From Climacteris rufus (Eukaryota; Chordata; Aves; Passeriformes; Climacteridae), in NCBI GenBank assembly GCA_013398175.1, contig VZRZ01005383.1, positions 246,359 to 310,358 on the forward strand: 64,000 bases of DNA. The letters are read 5' to 3'. Positions 25,158 through 38,800 of this stretch are shown in pieces. The notes below the pieces were generated by a model, which saw only the letters and a program-made list of their open reading frames with translations, did no database searches and was not told the origin of the DNA. Every line of letters starts with the position of its first letter. Position 1 is the first letter of the stretch. Position numbers and translations under genes: made by a program.

Positions 25158-25745
25158 TTCACAGAATCACAGAATATGCTGAGGTGGAAGGGACTCACAA
25201 GCATCACCAAGTCCAAGTTTTAGGCCTGCACTGGACCATTGCCAAGAATCACATCGTGTGCTCAAGAGCATTGTCCAAATGCTTCTTGAACTCTGTCAGG
25301 CTGGTGCTGTGACCACTTCTCTGAGGAGCCTGTTCCAGTCCCAACCCTCTGGGTGAAAAACCTGTTTCTAATATGCAGCCTAAACCTCCCTGACAACTTC
25401 AGACCATTCCCTCAGGTCCTGTCACTGTCACCACAGAGAAGAGATCAGTGTCTGTCCCTCCTCTTCCCCTCATGAGTAAGTTGTCATTGCAATGAGGTCT
25501 CCCCCAAGGCTCCTCCAGGCTGAGCAGACCAAGTAGTCTCAGCCACTCCTCATACAGCTTCCCCTCCAGGCCCTTCACCGTCTTTGTTGCCCTCCTTTGG
25601 ACACTCTCTGACTGCTTAATATCTTATATTGCAATGAGCAAAACTGCCCACGAGTCTCAAGGTGAGGCTGCACCAGTGCAGAGCAGAGCAGAGCAGAGCA
25701 GAGCAGAGCAGCCCCTCCCTGGGCTGGCTGGAATGCTGTGACAAT
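25158..25745 (-). mobile_element. CR1 LINE copy (5'-truncated)
   Basis: The reverse strand ends in the CR1 3' tail (ATTCTGTGATTCTGTGA). Inward, the plus strand reads GGTGGAAGGGACTCACAAGC and later GAGGAGCCTGTTCCAGTCCC, then the ACTTCAGACCATTCCCTC and CAAGGTGAGGCTGCACCAGT blocks of the reverse-transcriptase end of CR1. The right boundary is approximate. Confidence 0.9.
25676..25711. repeat. (GAGCA)n microsatellite inside CR1
   Basis: About seven perfect GAGCA units start where CR1 normally has GTGCAGAGCAGAG, so the array most likely expanded from the CR1 sequence itself. Confidence 0.85.
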
Positions 25746-28264
25746 TTCCCCCGGGCCCGCAGCACCAGGGCACCCACAGCTCCGGCTGCTGTCCCAGCAC
25801 AGCCCATCTCTTCTAGCAAAGAGAAGTGACGTGAGCAGGAGGCATCTCTGCCTGCTCAGCAGTATCTCTAAATATCTCTAACTATCACAAAAGCAAAAAA
25901 ACAATGATAAATATCATCTGAAGTGAGGGAGGCTGCTGACATCAACGTGCCTGACTTTGCAGGCTGAGCGCTCACAGGGGCCGACAGCAGCTGGGCCGAG
26001 GGCAGTCCTGCTGCCATGGCACTCTGAACCTCTCTGCTCAATTTTCCAGGTGACTCTGCAAGGATTAGAGATGCAGCTGGACTCAAACAGTGTTCTGAGC
26101 ACTTGGCTGATTCACATTGCAGATGGAAAAAGCCTTCACTGAAAGGCTTTAGAAACTTGCTAATAGAAACTTGAAAGTGCCACCCCAGAGAGGGAAACCA
26201 TGCTGCCTCTTCCAACCTCTCTCAATAGTGAAATCTGTTCTTTCACATTTACTAGTTCTGGCATTCAATGCAAATCAAACCCAACAGAAAACCAGATTTT
26301 GCTTGCTCCTTCCTTTGTTGTCCTCCTCTTCTTCTCCCTGAACTGTTTTCTCCCCATATTCTCTCTCGTTCACAAACCAGCAGAAAACTGTGTCTGGTCA
26401 GGAATTTACTGCCTTGGTAGAAAATCTACAAATCTACATAAGCAGAAAATCTTGTCACGTCTCCTCACAAATTGAAAAGGAGAACTAAATGAAATCCCAC
26501 TGGGATGCTCTGGCTACCTCAGTGTAACAAGGTTCAGCTTAAGCTGCTTGTTTCACTTTCTGCATTGCCTTGTTTTAAACCAATTTGATTTGGGACACAA
26601 AGTAGCTGCTTTTCTGCCCTCCAGGAAGCAGCAGGTACAGGCAGAGCTGAGCAAAGCACTGGCCTGTCCTACCTCGTGTGCACACACACCAAGTTTCCCT
26701 CCTTTCTCGGCTCACACTTCAGCACTGCCTTTTGTCATCTGCAACAGTTTTGATTATTTGTCCAAATCTCAGCTTCACTACGAAAGCCAAAGCACCAGGG
26801 TAGGTGCTACGGCAGCAAAGCTCCTGGGATGTAGAGAATGGGAGCTGGCTGCTTCCTCACCCTGTGGATCACCATAGCCTAACACCAGGTCATCCCTGTT
26901 GGAGGGAGACACAGAGGACAGCCCTTCTCCAAAAGCACAGCTCTTCAAATCCAGCTTCCCTTTCCTCCCCAGCCACCCCCACCACCACACCTCCGCAGGG
27001 AGCAGCAGGGGCTGGATTGCTGCCAGCCAAGCAGCCACCATAGCCAGCTCTGGCCAGCACTGTGCTGTCCCCCCAGGCCTGCTTTTACAGGAATTAAAAT
27101 TAAAAAAGGTACTGCCCTGCAATAGCCTGGAGAGAATTAATAAAAAATGCCCATGCACAGCTAAGAGCAAGGCCCCGTGTGCAGGAGCCACAGCACTGCC
27201 TGGCTTTACCTATCGCCTCGCACCAGATTTACTACAGGAATTGCCAAGGGGCCACCCTGCTCCACGATAACAAAATCTTCCCAGAGACAGAGGCAGAAAT
27301 AGCCACACAGCAGCTTCATGCCTGAAACACCAGCAGAACAGCTCAGCCTGTCATGACAGCTGCCCTGCACACTGCAGACACTGATTTGTTCTTCCTTCTA
27401 TCCCAGAATCTGCCCCTTTGACTCCAAGCAGAGATGAGCAAATATTTAATTAACACATTTGACCTTTTATCAGCACTCAATGTGATGGCTTGCTGCACAC
27501 CAGTTAGGTGTGCTTTCCTGCAGCCTGCTGCAAACTTGGGAGTAGGACAGTATTACAAGGTTTCCTCACATTATCTTTGAATATTTTCTGACACTCTGGG
27601 TTTGAAAACTGAGAATGTCAAAGTGTAATCTTCCATTATCTTAATAGCATTTAAGTTTGTATCTCTTATTCCTTTATGGTGGTATAAAGTAGGGAACAAA
27701 TGTTTTCCAGAAAACCAAAAATCAAAGGATTACCATGAAAATAAAAACCAAAACATTTAAATTCTTTTTCCTGTGTATGTTTAAAATTTTCCAAATTTCT
27801 TGGAGTAAGATGGGGTTGGAGTTGACAGAACATAAATGATGCCTCAAAATAGATGAGAGCAAGCAGCTCATTGTACTGAGATGGCAGAGAGCATCCTGCT
27901 CCTTCTGGTATTACCAGAGACCTTCTCACAATGTCATTCTACCAACCTTTAGTTCCTGATCATTGCTAAAATGCCAAAAATTCTCACGTCAGTGAGTTAT
28001 TTTCAGTTTAAAGGATGTCCCAGGTGTGCAGCCTGACCTTGCTCAACCCCTTCCCTTCCCCTTACCTGGCCAGAGCAGGATGGTTCAGTGAGGACTCATT
28101 CACTGAACACCTCCATTACTTCTGCCTGAAGCTCAGCATGACTTGGAAGTAAAACAGAGCAAGAGAAACCTCACCTGCATAAGGGAACGCTTGGTTATGT
28201 TCATAAGACATGCAGTGAATGTCACTGAGACCTATTTTCAAACTACAGCAGCACCAGTTATAGT

Positions 28265-29741
28265 AGATAATTATAAACACTTTATTTTTACAGTATAAAA
28301 ATATAGGAACAAAATGCTCTACAGAAAAAAATATAAAGTTAAGACGAGATCTTCTCAGTCCCATTTAAGACAAACGGGATCACACAGTCAAGGCCCAGAC
28401 TTCAGAAGATAAAATCATCCTGGCAGCTGAAGTGGTGGCACACTCAATCCAAAGGGGACAGCTGCTGCTTGCCATGCCCAGAGGCAGAGTTGTGCCAAAG
28501 GACAACCTTCCAGCACAGGGAACTTATCTTGCAGCTTCCAACATCCTTGCAATTTTGACTTAAAATGGAACCAAAATCCATAATCTGACCTGGAGATAAA
28601 CGCCCTCCCACCCCCCAGAGTATTTACAGTGAGGTGCTGAGAGCCCACGTGCCCAGCACACATCCCCTGAGCTGTGATCCCACCCCACAGACTCATTTAC
28701 ACAAACCAGTGGCTGCAGCACACTCACACAAACACAACTGGAAGCTCCCTGTGACCAATTGTAAGCTGGAAACTGTGACTTAAGGAAGGCAAAAGGTCAG
28801 TGAAAACAAGCTGATGAAATCCCTGAGTTTCCACCAGTTCCTCAAAACAGAAAAAAGCCAACTCCCCTACCCCCAAACAACAAAAGCAGCCAGCATTCCT
28901 TTCAGTGTACTGGCTGTTTCAGTACATTCCTGTCTTTAAGGAAGCACACTCTGGACTGCAGCAGCCAACAGTACAAGAATCACCTCCTTCTTCTTTACCT
29001 GTACTTCTCCAGGACTACTTTCATTTTCCACAAACTGTCCAAGTTTGCTTGCAGGTGAAGCAGGAAAGAGAGAAGGGAAAGAAAGCAGAGAATTAAGGAA
29101 TTACAGTGCAAATTATATGCTCATGGGAAAAAACCCACAAAGGATAAAAGGTTATCTGTAGATTTTCCAAGCCTGTTCTCTCCACAGCCCCCAAACAGGA
29201 TCTGTCCTTGTTAGGGAGTAAGTGCCAACTGACCCTAGACCTTCAACAAAACGTTGGGAGCACATTCCCCACAGCAGTGAACTTGCTTTCACACTGTGCA
29301 TCAGCAATGCTATGAGATGCCTTTTCATCACCCAGTAATCACAGCAGGACTCCACAAAAAAGTGCAGTGGGAGTCCCAGGTCTTCAAGTTCCTCTTATTT
29401 TATTCATTTGTAGCAGAGATTTGAAAGTCCCTGTGCTGTATTCACAGTGGAAAAAAAAAGTGCAGGAACACACAGAGACACTTCAGGAATTATTGCTGTG
29501 CTGAGGCAGCTTGTGAAATATGACTAAAAAAAACTGACAAAAGAAGAAATAAGGGCAGGCCTAAAGAGGAATACTGACAAAGAAAGGAACTGCTCTGGGC
29601 ACCAGCCCATCCCAGTTCCTCCCCTCTCTTAGAAAGGTGCTGTAATGGATCCTGTCTCCTGTAGGCAGCAAGTGCAGGACTGAGCAGCTGTGTAGAGTTC
29701 TCAGCAGCATATCTGGACAGTCTGGCAGGTGTAGGGACAGC
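28265..29741 (-). other. RFWD3: RFWD3 3' UTR (predicted)
   Basis: Non-coding stretch between the RFWD3 stop codon and the favoured polyadenylation signal. I see no repeat or other gene in it. Its extent is inference from the position of AATAAA hexamers. Confidence 0.5.
28281..28286 (-). terminator. RFWD3: RFWD3 polyadenylation signal (favoured)
   Basis: AATAAA on the minus strand, followed by GTGTTTATAATTATC, would give a 3' UTR of about 1.47 kb. A second AATAAA at 29399-29404 would give about 0.35 kb. I favour the distal site because it sits in the AU-rich context typical of a final 3' end, and both may be used. Confidence 0.55.
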
Positions 29742-29885
29742 TCACTGCCACTTGTAGATATTCACCATCTTCTCTGTCAGAGTAGCCAAGAGGTGGGTTT
29801 GGTTCACTTCCAAGGGGCAGATATCCAGCACAGGCAGGTCAGCTGGCAGCTTCTGCAGCAAGGAACCACTTCCAGCATCCCAGAG
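29742..29885 (-). CDS. RFWD3: RFWD3 exon 13 (last)
   Basis: Encodes LWDAGSGSLLQKLPADLPVL to the stop TGA at 29744-29742, ending ATLTEKMVNIYKWQ. Acceptor CTTCCACAG. Confidence 0.97.
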   Translation of the reverse strand, partial: LWDAGSGSLLQKLPADLPVLDICPLEVNQTHLLATLTEKMVNIYKWQ

Positions 29886-32800
29886 CTGTGGAAGGGAGGG
29901 ACAGACAAGGTCAAGGACTGCAGGATTCTCCCCTCCCATCCAGAAGAGACCTTCCTCTCTCCAGAAAAGACTTTCTCAAATTACTCAGAGACCCTTTCTC
30001 TACTTCCACACCCTGCTTGGATGGTCTTTAACAGCACAATGCCACCCTGACCACCCTCTCTAACCCCTCTCAAGAGCTCTCATGTAGCCTTCTGTCCATC
30101 CTCTGCATCTGGGCTGCTTTTCCATGCCAAGGGCAGCCCTCTCCTCCTCTTCCCCATCACTCCTACAAAGCCTGCATCCTTCTCCAGCAGCACTTAGTGC
30201 ACAAACCATCCCACTGAGTCTGTGACACCACTCAGAAGGCTCAGCTGTGCCCAGCCCCACTCCTCTGGGGGAAACAGGGGCTCATTGCCTCCATGTCCTG
30301 TGATGGATGGGGACCACAGGCTTTGGCTAAGGTTGGGAGTCCCACGTTTTCAGGAAGGTACACCTGTTACAGCAGTACAATAGACCAACTAGCACAGGGC
30401 AATGTGCACAACAAGACAATTCCCACCAAATCACACTGATACTGTGACTGATAAAGCTTCTCTCCTAAGAATTGCAATAAATCCCTCCACCACACTGAAA
30501 GGAGCAAGACATACCAGGGCAGAATTGGATGCCTCATCACCAGCACACACAAAGACACTGCCATCATCCTCTGGGCTCTGAAAAATGGCATTTTTGGTCA
30601 GCAACTTGCAAGTGGGCCCAGCACTGAAAGTCTGAACGGGGTTAGAAGAACACACCACATCTTCAGAGGCCTCTGTCAGAGGGCTGCAAGTCAGTTCCAT
30701 CATCACACAACGCACACATGGGTTATTTTTACCTGTGCAGCAGAAATAAAAAGATAACCTTTGAAAAATGTACTCACAGATAGGCTTTAGCTGTAGCAAT
30801 ACAAGCAGCACCACCCTGCAGCTGCCTCCTTTTGCCCTCCCCTGCTTCTTATCTATGTGCAGATGCTCACTGCTCTGTGTTTCTGCTGTGCCCACAGCAT
30901 CAAAGCTGCAGTGAGCAGCAGTGGGCAGAGCCCTGCAGACACACCCAGGACATACCAGGCCTGTAGGTGGCCAGGCAGTGCCGAGTGTTGATCTCTGTCT
31001 GGAGATCGATGCAGCCTCCAGGCTCCAGGGGCAGGTGATGAGGCTTGTAGCAGTTGCCAGCCTTCTGTTCCCAAAAGCAGGCTCCTTCCAAGGTCCCAGC
31101 CACTATTCCACCATAGGGCAGTGATGCTGAGGCCATCCTGGGCAGGTAGGACAGTGACACCATGGGGCACCTGGAAGGTGATTGGCACAAGTCAGTGCTG
31201 CCAGCTGCAGCTCTGCTGGTGTCCTGCTCACTGCTGCAGAGCTCCAGTTCTGCAGCTGCATGGCAAAGAAAGGGCCTGAGCAGGCTATGAGATGGCCCTT
31301 CAAGCAGGGAACCCCAAAGGAAGTGTCAAGTATAAATGAAATTCAACTGAACTCCTGAGCCTTATGTCTTACAACAGCACCAGACAGCACACATCAGAGG
31401 AGTGCAAACCAGCATTTGATTCCCAGAGTATAAGAGATGGAAGTAAGAGAATCTCACACCTCTTTGTGGTTTGTTCTTGCCAAATTAAATCCTAAACCCA
31501 GCTCCAAAACAAATTCAGCTCTTCTGCTTACACTGCTCTAGTGGGTCTATTTCTGACCCCCATGTGCCTTAAAAAGGGCACAAGTGCTTGACACCTGCAT
31601 GAGTTATATATATTTATGAGAGACTTCTCACATTTGTGCTAAATGTGAATTTTTGAACAAGAGATTCACATAATACAGTTGAAACTATTGCAATTGTTGT
31701 GTGATTTTTGGAAGAGGCCGTGTTTTATTTGATGTATATTAGTTAAGAGGAAGGAGAAAGCCTCCTGCCATACCTGGACTTCTGAGGGACCAGTTCTTGG
31801 ACATGAGAGTTGGTGTCTCTCAGATCATAGATCATGATAGAGCCATTGACCAATCCAGCATAGATGTAGTTTGTATCATCGAGACACCAGCAGCAGCTCC
31901 ACACAGGACGGCCAGCATTGTATGTCTGCACCACAGTGTTTGTTGCCAAGCTGCAGAAGAAAAGCAAAGTGTTGGCCAGTTGCACAAGCATCTACTGATG
32001 AGAAAACAGCACAATTAAAGTAAGCTAATCTAGCTTTTTAAAGTCTTTAGACAAAAGCATCTCTCTTTAGACCGAATTCTCAATTAACTCCTCCTTTACT
32101 CCAGACATGAATCTAAAAACCCAAACAGAATAATCCCTTGGATATTGTCAAGTGATTTATAATTCTTCCAGGCCAATGCTTCTTTTTCCAGATTGATCTT
32201 TGGAGACTGGGAGAGGAAATCTCACAGCAGGGTCTCAGCTGCCTTACTGGCAAGAGAAAGCTCAGTTACTTTTCTGGAAACAATTAGGAGAAGCAACTCT
32301 GGTGTAATCCCGTAATACCACATATTCCTGAGATCACAGGGCTCATCTCTTCAGATTACATCTCTCATTAATTACTTCCCCTCTTTTTACACAAGAGGAA
32401 CAGTGTTTATGCCTCAAAAGGATCCAATTTAAGCAAGAGTGAGACAGTGAGTGGGGCAAGGACAGTTGAAAGCACATTTATAGTATTACTTCTTCCTTCT
32501 ACAAATCGAGTTTCTTAAAAAGAGGGGAGTACACAGAGGGGCACAAGCCAGAACAGCAGATGAAGTTGGTATCAGATCAGGACATATTTGCAAAGGGCAG
32601 CACTGTCAACATAGGCTTTGCACAGCAAAGAGAACAGCAAGAGAGAGCTGTATCAAAGTAACTCCAGATATCCTTTATAAAACATGAGCTTCTCCCTGGG
32701 GAAGGTGATTACGCTCAGGACTCCGGAGAAACAAGTAATTGCTCCCAGGTACTTGTGAGGGGAAAACTACAAAGTCCTAGCTGGTGAAACAGGGAGTTTG

Positions 32801-35800
32801 ATATCAGAGCAGTGACTGGGTCAAAACAACAGGACAAAAAAAAAAAAACCAAACAAACTCACAGTGCTATTTTAAACAATTGCAAACCAGAGCAGGAGAC
32901 ATAAGGAATCTTGGATAATTCTTTTCAGTAGGATGACTATGAAACAAGTAACTAGTGAAGAAAGATGACCAAAGGAGGACTTCTTTCAGAGGGGGACAGA
33001 AAAAAGTATGAAGATGCTGCTGAGGCAAGCACCTAACTCCAAGCCATTCTGGGATCAAGCACAAAAGCAAGAGGATGACAAGCTCTGATGCAGCCAACCA
33101 GGCAGTGAGAGGCAGATATGGAAGTGTCTGAGCAGACACTGCAACAAGGAACCACTCTTCAGATTAAATCATGAAAAGAATATCAGCCCAATCAGTTAGA
33201 AATCTGACACCTTGATTTAAGCATTAGAGACAGTCTTGTTTACTTTTAACTAGTACAGCAAACATTTTAGCATGGTTACAGGAAAGCAACATTCTGTACA
33301 TTTTTGCTGCAGGATTAAGTTCTCTTCATTACTTCACTTGTGGGAAAGAATTGCGACTAATCAGTCACACAACAGCCACTTATCCTGCCTAACCCAACAC
33401 TGACAGATTGCACAGAGATGTTAATATAACTCAATAAGAATCAATCAGCCAATAAAGTTTTGAAGCACTGTAAGATTAAGACTGAAGAGCAGCAGAGCAG
33501 CAAAACACACTCATAAGCTGCAAATTCTAACAGGACTGGACACATTTTTCTCTCAGTCTCTGCATAATTAGTCTCCAACCTGCTGCTTTAAGTCTCTGCT
33601 AGCTCCAGAGAGCCTCTAGCACATGCTCAACAATGCTGTTTATGCATTTCATATCCCAGAAGAATTCCATGATCTGCAAGGAGTTTAAAATCAGAGAAGC
33701 CAACATCAGTGTAGGGAAGGAACAGCCCAAACTAACCACTCCTTATTTCTGCTTTATGCTGTACAAGTTCCCATGCCTCACACTGCCCTGCAGTAACAGA
33801 AAACCAAGTGGACAGTAAATTTCACATCTATATATTATATTACATTTTATGTCTATATATTATATTACATTTATTCCCAACACAATTGGTCAATCTGTGC
33901 TGAATTACCACCAAGTTCTCCATGGGAAAACTAACCCATAACACTTGCCCCATAAAGATGCAAAAGCATCAGGAAGTCCTTCCCTCTGTTAGTTCCCACA
34001 TGCAGGAAGAATACGCAGCCCTGATCTCACCTTTCAGAAAGCAGAACAGCAAGTGCTGCAAGACATTTCCAGCAAGACAGAACAGAAGCCAAGCCAGCCT
34101 CTTGCACACAGAGCCAAACCCTGCAGGGACAGGCAGCAGGGCTCACCTGGTGAGTTTGAGAGTGCTGTCCAGGGCAGCAGAGAGCAGCAAGCCATCTGCT
34201 CGAGTGCCGAAAGCCAGGCCCCGGATCTGTTTGCTGTGGATGGGGATGTACTGACTGCTCTTCAGGTTGGCCAAGCTCATCATCTTAACCCCACAACCTG
34301 CCACAGAGAAAGGGTAAAGTGAGTTATTGCAAAGCAGAATATGCACAGAACTTGCTATTCTATGCCAGAACTACAGTCTGTATTGAAGCCTGTGGTGGGA
34401 TGAACGTGTAAGTTATTTGCTGTTCTGGATAAGAACTGCCAAAAATCATTCTTTAATTCAGATGGTAACAAGGCTAAATCCTCAAGGATCCCAGCCAGAA
34501 AGAGCAAATTCAGTATCAGTGTTACAATTCTTGTTACATGGCCTGCTGCTCTTTAGCCAGCTTTTTCAAAGACACTCTTGCCCAGATAAAACCACACAGA
34601 GCAGGATTACATGGCTATTTAAGAGAACAAGCATCAGAGCAAAGAATGGTTACAGGTGAACTTAACCTGCGTGCTACAAGAGTCACCACAAAGCCTCCAT
34701 TCAGAGATTCATTCCCTGGCTACAAATGCCAGAAAAATAAGACCAGTTAAATGCAGAAAACCGTGTTATGCCTGGATAAGGCACATTAACCTCAAACCCA
34801 TTAACCAAAGTTCCAACAGTCAGAAGGCTTTCTGCAAATAAATGCTCTCAGACTTCTAATGCCACATCTATTGCACTGAAAAAGCAACTGGCACTGATCC
34901 AGATGTCAGGTCACTGGCCCCTGGACATAACAGTGAGACAAAACCAGGGCTGCCCGTGACTTTTTGGCTTCCTATTCCTCATTAGGAAACACTGTTTCAA
35001 GCATTCATATTAAAAGGATTTTGCTTTTTCTTTTTTTTTTTTTTTAAGAGTATTGACAAATCAGCTGCATGTGTGGCAATCCACCTACAATTTCAGGAGC
35101 AGTGTTACTCACTTAACGACTGGAAGCTTCTCTGAAGGCCCCAGTGCCTGGCCCCTTGTTATTTCAGAAGACTCACCTTTACAAGGATTACCAGACACAC
35201 CTTTTGGCCTCTTGTGGATGTGGCATTCCAGCAGCAGAGCTAGAGACCCTCTGCTAGGACTCTGACACAGAAGTGCCAGGGGAAAGAAGCTCCTTTGCTA
35301 GGCAGAAGTTACCAGTGCAGGGGCCAGATGAACTATGGGGAGTATTTTCAGTTTACAAGCCATGTGCCAAGGTCAGAGAAGTGGGGAGCAGGGACAAAGT
35401 AGAAAAGACATTAACTTTTACTTATGAACCCCCAAATCCTGACTTGCTTAATTACCAGGAATAAAAGTAGACTGTGGAGAAGGCTGTGATACCACAAGAC
35501 AACTCAGTGAGTCACAGTATGCCATCACTCTGCAGTTCCCAGTCTGAGACACCAGAAAAACCTTTTCCAAGTGGTACTTGCGCTGGCTTTGGCTGGAGGG
35601 GAGGCTGCCTGGGAGGCAGGGGCGGGAGCTGCCAGGTTGCTGGGAAGTGCTCACATTGTACTGGGCCACCAGAGCCTTCAGCTCCTGCAAAGAAAAACCC
35701 CAAAGAGCTTTAATGCATCACTTTAAGGCAGTGTAACCTTCTGTGCTCTCTGCTCCAGATGCTCAGATACTTTTCTCAGATAAAAGGAGGAAATACAGTC

Positions 35801-38800
35801 CCCTTTTCATGCTATTCCTGAAGTGCTACATTTCTAAGTCCATGGCCTATGACAGTGAGCAACAGAAGCATTCAAACACTATGTGAGTTCTGGCAGAATG
35901 TACTCAAAGTCTGTTACTGTATGTACTGTACCCTGTGAAAGAGAGGACTCTTGGGCAACACATAAAAGCCAGTAACAATTATTACCAGATCAATGCTGTT
36001 TAGAAGAGAACAAACTGCCAAGTATTATGTGCTGCTAAACCACAAAAGAAAGTCAATTAAAACCATTTTCCAGAATTTCCAGAATACCCCATAAAAAAAT
36101 AAAAGCCCAAGATTCAACATAAAGGGCGTTGCAGGAAACAAGTCAGTCTCTTTAATGGTGATGACCCTGTTCTTGTAAACCCTGTGCAGCAAATTCCAGG
36201 AATGACACAACTCTCAAGAGCTCCAGTCCTGTTTTCTATCACCTCCTCCCCTCTTTTCCTCCACCTCAGTTGATGAATGCTAAAGGATGCTCAGCAAAGG
36301 CACAACCAAGAACAGCTTCCATGAGCAACAAGGTACTCCTTGAATTCCTTTTTCTGCTGAGATCATCAGGGATGAGGTGGGAATGCAGGTAGTGGCACCA
36401 GCATATTGTGAATCAACTAAAAGTGTCCTTTCCCAAAAAGCATTTTGACATCTTCTAACCCAAGGTCAAAAGCAGACAGTACAGAACTCAGGGATACTTA
36501 AGAGGGAAGATATACTGAAAGAAAATTGCTACTTGCTTTCTGTTCTCTGAGCAATGCAGGTTATGCTTCACACACTGTGTAATCTTTAAACAATTAAGGG
36601 CCACAAGAGTGATGTTATGAATATATCAGTAATTGCAAGTCAGCCTCAATACTGAACCAGCCACCACCACTTAACTCCCATTGAAGCAAAGGCAGCAGTT
36701 TTCAAAGAGGCAAGATCAAAGTTCAAGCTTTATATAAATAGTTATGAAGACCTATAACTTTTGGAAGCTGCTCAGGAGTAGAGCAGTTCTGACACTTTAC
36801 AGAGGTCTGATCTGCTTGCCATCAAATGTCCCAAGGGACTATACAAATGAAAAAAAAAAGTTGAAGATTCCTGATGATCCCATTAGAGCAAAAAAAGACA
36901 AAACAGCCTTGGTGAGGAAGAAGAGGTGTGAGGGTTGCCAGGATCCTTATGATGAAAGCTGTAGCTTCAGGCTGAGAGTAAGCAGTCAGTGAAAACAAAG
37001 GCAACTCAGAAGAAAGTACCTTTTAATCAAAAATGTAATAAACTCATTATTTCTAAAAAGGTGAGGGGAGGAGGCCACCACCACTGGGGATCAGAAGAGA
37101 TTAAAATTATTTGCTGCTCTGGGGACCTTACAAAACTCTCCTTGTCACCTGCACTCAACATTCAACTTTCACACAAGTTATTAAAAAGGAAACCAGGCAA
37201 TTAAAATCACAAGGACTATTAGGACAATGTTTACATTTAAACACAATGGACAAAACCAGCAGAACCAGGAAGACTTAATGGAGGCACATTACCAAGGTGA
37301 TTAAAAATGTTGCACTGCAGACAAATTCCACTAATTGTGCCCGAAAGAACATTCTGTTCATTATGTAAAGCCTATACTTTCCTTTAAGATGCTTTGCAGA
37401 GTTTTCCTGATGCCTGGTGTCAGCTAAGGGCCTTGAGAGCAGACTCCTCTCTCTGCACACTCTATGACTGTCTCCAGATTTCAGCTCACCTCTGCTGTGA
37501 TGAATGAACACAGTCACAAGGAGGGGGGGAAGGAAGAGGCTGTACAGCAGAAATCTTCCTGAGGAGCATGCAGGAGAAGGAGAAGCAAGGAGCACAATGA
37601 ATAGGAAAGGAAAAGCACCAGCTCAAATAACTTCAGAACAGTTTTGAGTATTAGGTTACGGCCCTAATAGCTGATATGAAGTTTTGCAGACAAAGGCAGC
37701 TATCAAAGACTGTCACACTCTCTGGCTGTCTCCCACAGAGCTCTTAGAGAAGCCATTTGCCTCCTTGCACTGCACAGCCCCAGTCCTGCCTTTCACAGGG
37801 AAACAGACAGAACAACCTCCAGCTGTGGTGCAGCACTGAAGACATTCCACCTTCCTTTGGGGTTTGGGTTCAAATTCAGGCAAAGGGACATGGAGCATTT
37901 TTAACTGGCTTCACTATAAGCAGCAGCAATGCCAGCTTTTTACTTCCCCAGACGTCAACCGGAGGTGAACAAAAAGATGAACAATTTTTAGGCAATAAAA
38001 CCATTAGCCTAATTTTTTTTTCTAGAGGTATTGGATAGACAAGTTTTTATTGATATTTTGCCATTTGATTTTTTTTTGGATGCTCTGCAAATCCTATTTT
38101 AAAAAAGCTTTTCCATTACATCAAGCAATATAAACTGATCTCTGCAAGGCTCACAATTACATTTGCTTTCCTCTCCCCAGGAGCATGCAGTCTTCTGTCG
38201 TTTTCCTGCCAGTCCTCCTTTTCCTGCTCCATACCAAAAGAGAGCTACTGCTTCCCACTTGCAAAAATCAAGTCTTCTATCCCAGCTGATCAGTGGTATT
38301 AATACCAGAAGCTAGAGATGGTTTGCTTATCATTAGCTACTTTTACTGAAAATGTTGGGAGATTCAGCAGGAGTACTGCAGTACATCTCATTCCTGAGTT
38401 CTTTCTGCTCCCAAAAGGAAAACATTAGGTAAAAGGAAGGTGTCAGGAGCACTGCTTCCAAAAGGCAAGGCTGACCCTGCCATGTGGTGTGCAGGCTCAG
38501 CACAGCCCACGCTCCTGAGGGCTTTCTGCCAGGGCTCCCCTCAACTTCCTTTCCTCATTTATTTTCACATAGCTAAAGACTTAAAAAACATCAGTCTCCT
38601 AGTCCAAATCATGTTAAATACCCCAATAACAAAGTACAGTGAACAAGGCTGTGAATGGATAAGAGTAGGAAAAAATGCATACAAAGGCAGGAAAAGGTCA
38701 TAACTATTGCCATAACTGCTGCTGGGGCCCAGCTCAAGAGCATCAGCAACACAGAAGGGTTCACAATGGCTTTTGGGGGGAGTCCATACCCTGAACAACC

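Larger units (their letters stand above)
22218..28264. other. intergenic DNA, heptad ORF to RFWD3 3' end
   Basis: About 6 kb with no gene I can support. It holds a CR1 copy with an internal pentanucleotide run (25158-25745) and a small perfect hairpin at 22635-22662. A 256-codon plus-strand open frame at 22700-23470 has no recognisable domain, lies in GC-rich DNA and looks like chance. Confidence 0.6.
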
